A DNA stretch of 13,248 nt from Solirubrobacteraceae bacterium. Its GTDB lineage: Bacteria > Actinomycetota > Thermoleophilia > Solirubrobacterales > Solirubrobacteraceae. The stretch's first letter is position 1. Each line of letters begins with the position of its first letter. Positions 12,581-13,248 of the stretch are shown here, piece by piece. The notes under the pieces were generated by a model. That model was not told where the DNA came from and made no database searches. It saw only the letters and a list, made by a program, of their open reading frames with translations. The DNA is taken from positions 1 through 13,248 of the forward strand of contig JANJUA010000363.1 in assembly GCA_024710825.1 (NCBI GenBank), read 5' to 3'. A program made the translations under genes and the position numbers.

Positions 12581-13248
12581 GCGGGCACCTCGTCGAGCCG
12601 CAGCAGCGCGGCTGCGTCCTCGGGGGTGAGCGCGCCGACGATCCGAGCCGTCTCGGTGGCGAAGTACCAGCCGCCGGCCAGCACCTCGTGCGGGTCGCCG
12701 TCGGCGATGACCTCGCCCTCGCCCATGAGCACGACGCGGTCGGCGAAGCCCACGGCGAACTCCGGGTCGTGCGTGGCGACGAGCACCGCGGTCCCGCCGA
12801 CGGCGAGAGCGCGCAGGCGGCCGGCGAGATCGGCCTTGTGGGCGCGGTCCATGCCGCGCGTGGGCTCGTCGAGGCAGATCGCGGCGGGCGGCTGCGCCCC
12901 GCCGGAGGCGATCGCGAGCGCCAGGCGCTGGCGCTCGCCGCCGGAGAGGTCCCGGGGGTGGCGGTCGGCGAGGTGCGCCAGGCGCGCCGCGCGCAGCTCG
13001 TCCCGGGCAAGCTCGTCGCGGACGCGCTCGTGCACGAGCAGGTCGCCGGGGTGCTGGAGCAGCAGCGCGACGCGGCCGGTGGACCGGACCCGCCCGCGCG
13101 TCGGCTTCAGCAGCCCGTTGGCGTGGCGCAGCAGCGTCGACTTGCCCGCGCCGTTGCGTCCCATGAGCGCGACGCGCTCGCCCGACGCCAGCGCGAGGTC
13201 GATGCCGCGCAGGACCTCGCGGCCGCCGCGGCGCTCGAACCACAGCCG
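12577..13248 (-). CDS. ECF-type ABC transporter ATPase, C-terminal part (start beyond right edge)
   Basis: 223 residues are visible; the frame stays open to the window end, so the protein continues upstream. It contains a full nucleotide-binding domain: Walker A GRNGAGKS (visible residues 30-37), Q-loop LLQHPGDLL, signature LSGGERQRLALA, Walker B AICLDEPTRGMD and H-loop VATHD. A C-terminal extension (GGWYFATETARIVGAL...LLRLDEVPA) follows. It would hydrolyse ATP in the cytoplasm to drive import through the membrane T and S subunits. The visible domain begins close to the window edge (LWFERRGGREVLRGID), so this may be the second half of a two-domain EcfA fusion or the second of two adjacent ATPase genes. 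The next gene is the S component, joined by a GTGA overlap. The T subunit is not in the window and is expected to its right. Confidence 0.93.
   Translation of the reverse strand, partial: RLWFERRGGREVLRGIDLALASGERVALMGRNGAGKSTLLRHANGLLKPTRGRVRSTGRVALLLQHPGDLLVHERVRDELARDELRAARLAHLADRHPRDLSGGERQRLALAIASGGAQPPAAICLDEPTRGMDRAHKADLAGRLRALAVGGTAVLVATHDPEFAVGFADRVVLMGEGEVIADGDPHEVLAGGWYFATETARIVGALTPEDAAALLRLDEVPA

Noticed and set aside
12581..13243. Extension of the S-component fusion upstream through the ATPase gene
   Set aside because: The extra 220 residues are Arg/Pro/Ala-rich shadow of the ABC ATPase; the GTG at 12580 in a GTGA overlap is the sensible start.
1..13248. CRISPR array, tRNA/rRNA genes, insertion sequence or prophage
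   Set aside because: No regularly spaced repeats, no clover-leaf or rRNA-like sequence and no transposase or phage motif was seen on either strand.

Overview
The window is a GC-rich, gene-dense piece of bacterial chromosome. Strong G/C third-position bias, frequent GTG/TTG starts, 1-4 bp gene overlaps and candidate leaderless starts suggest an actinobacterium. A Thermoleophilia/Solirubrobacterales-like lineage is my best guess, but no rRNA or marker gene is present to prove it. No tRNA, rRNA, IS element, prophage gene or CRISPR array was seen. Ten of the eleven or twelve genes are on the minus strand, and no gene-free stretch exceeds about 160 bp.

Layout, left to right. (1) 1-2296, minus: a PLP-dependent group II decarboxylase-like enzyme, then an OmpR/PhoB-type response regulator, then a sensor histidine kinase that runs off the left edge. 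Regulator and kinase overlap by ATGA. (2) 2426-2890, plus: the only rightward gene, an unrecognised 154-aa acidic protein with a perfect hairpin just before its start codon. It meets the next gene tail to tail, 3 bp apart. (3) 2894-4207, minus: a Rho-type protein. Its RNA-binding domain and Walker A lysine are intact, but the catalytic glutamate, the translocation loops and the C-terminal subdomain of classical Rho appear to be missing. (4) 4281-10948, minus: a tightly packed block read as pntAA-pntAB-pntB (proton-translocating NAD(P) transhydrogenase), a 111-aa membrane protein, glpD (glycerol-3-phosphate dehydrogenase), and a secreted protein with about eight beta-propeller-like repeats plus Ig-like domains. 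Spacings are 1 bp overlaps, 32, 19 and 10 bp, so one transcript is likely. (5) 11000-13248, minus: part of an ECF (energy-coupling factor) vitamin/metal importer. An ABC ATPase (start off the right edge) is joined by a GTGA overlap to an S component that is fused, in one 526-aa chain, to an alpha/alpha-toroid domain of the prenyltransferase/squalene-cyclase repeat type.

How the genes may work together. The pnt-glpD block links pyridine-nucleotide balance (NADH to NADPH driven by the proton gradient) with entry of electrons from glycerol-3-phosphate. The ECF block would import a small nutrient. The toroid is predicted to sit outside the membrane, where it could capture substrate; its fold class includes the cobalamin-binding barrels of intrinsic factor/transcobalamin, so a corrinoid is one candidate.

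The two strongest candidates for undescribed biology are the S-component/toroid fusion and the degenerate Rho-like protein.
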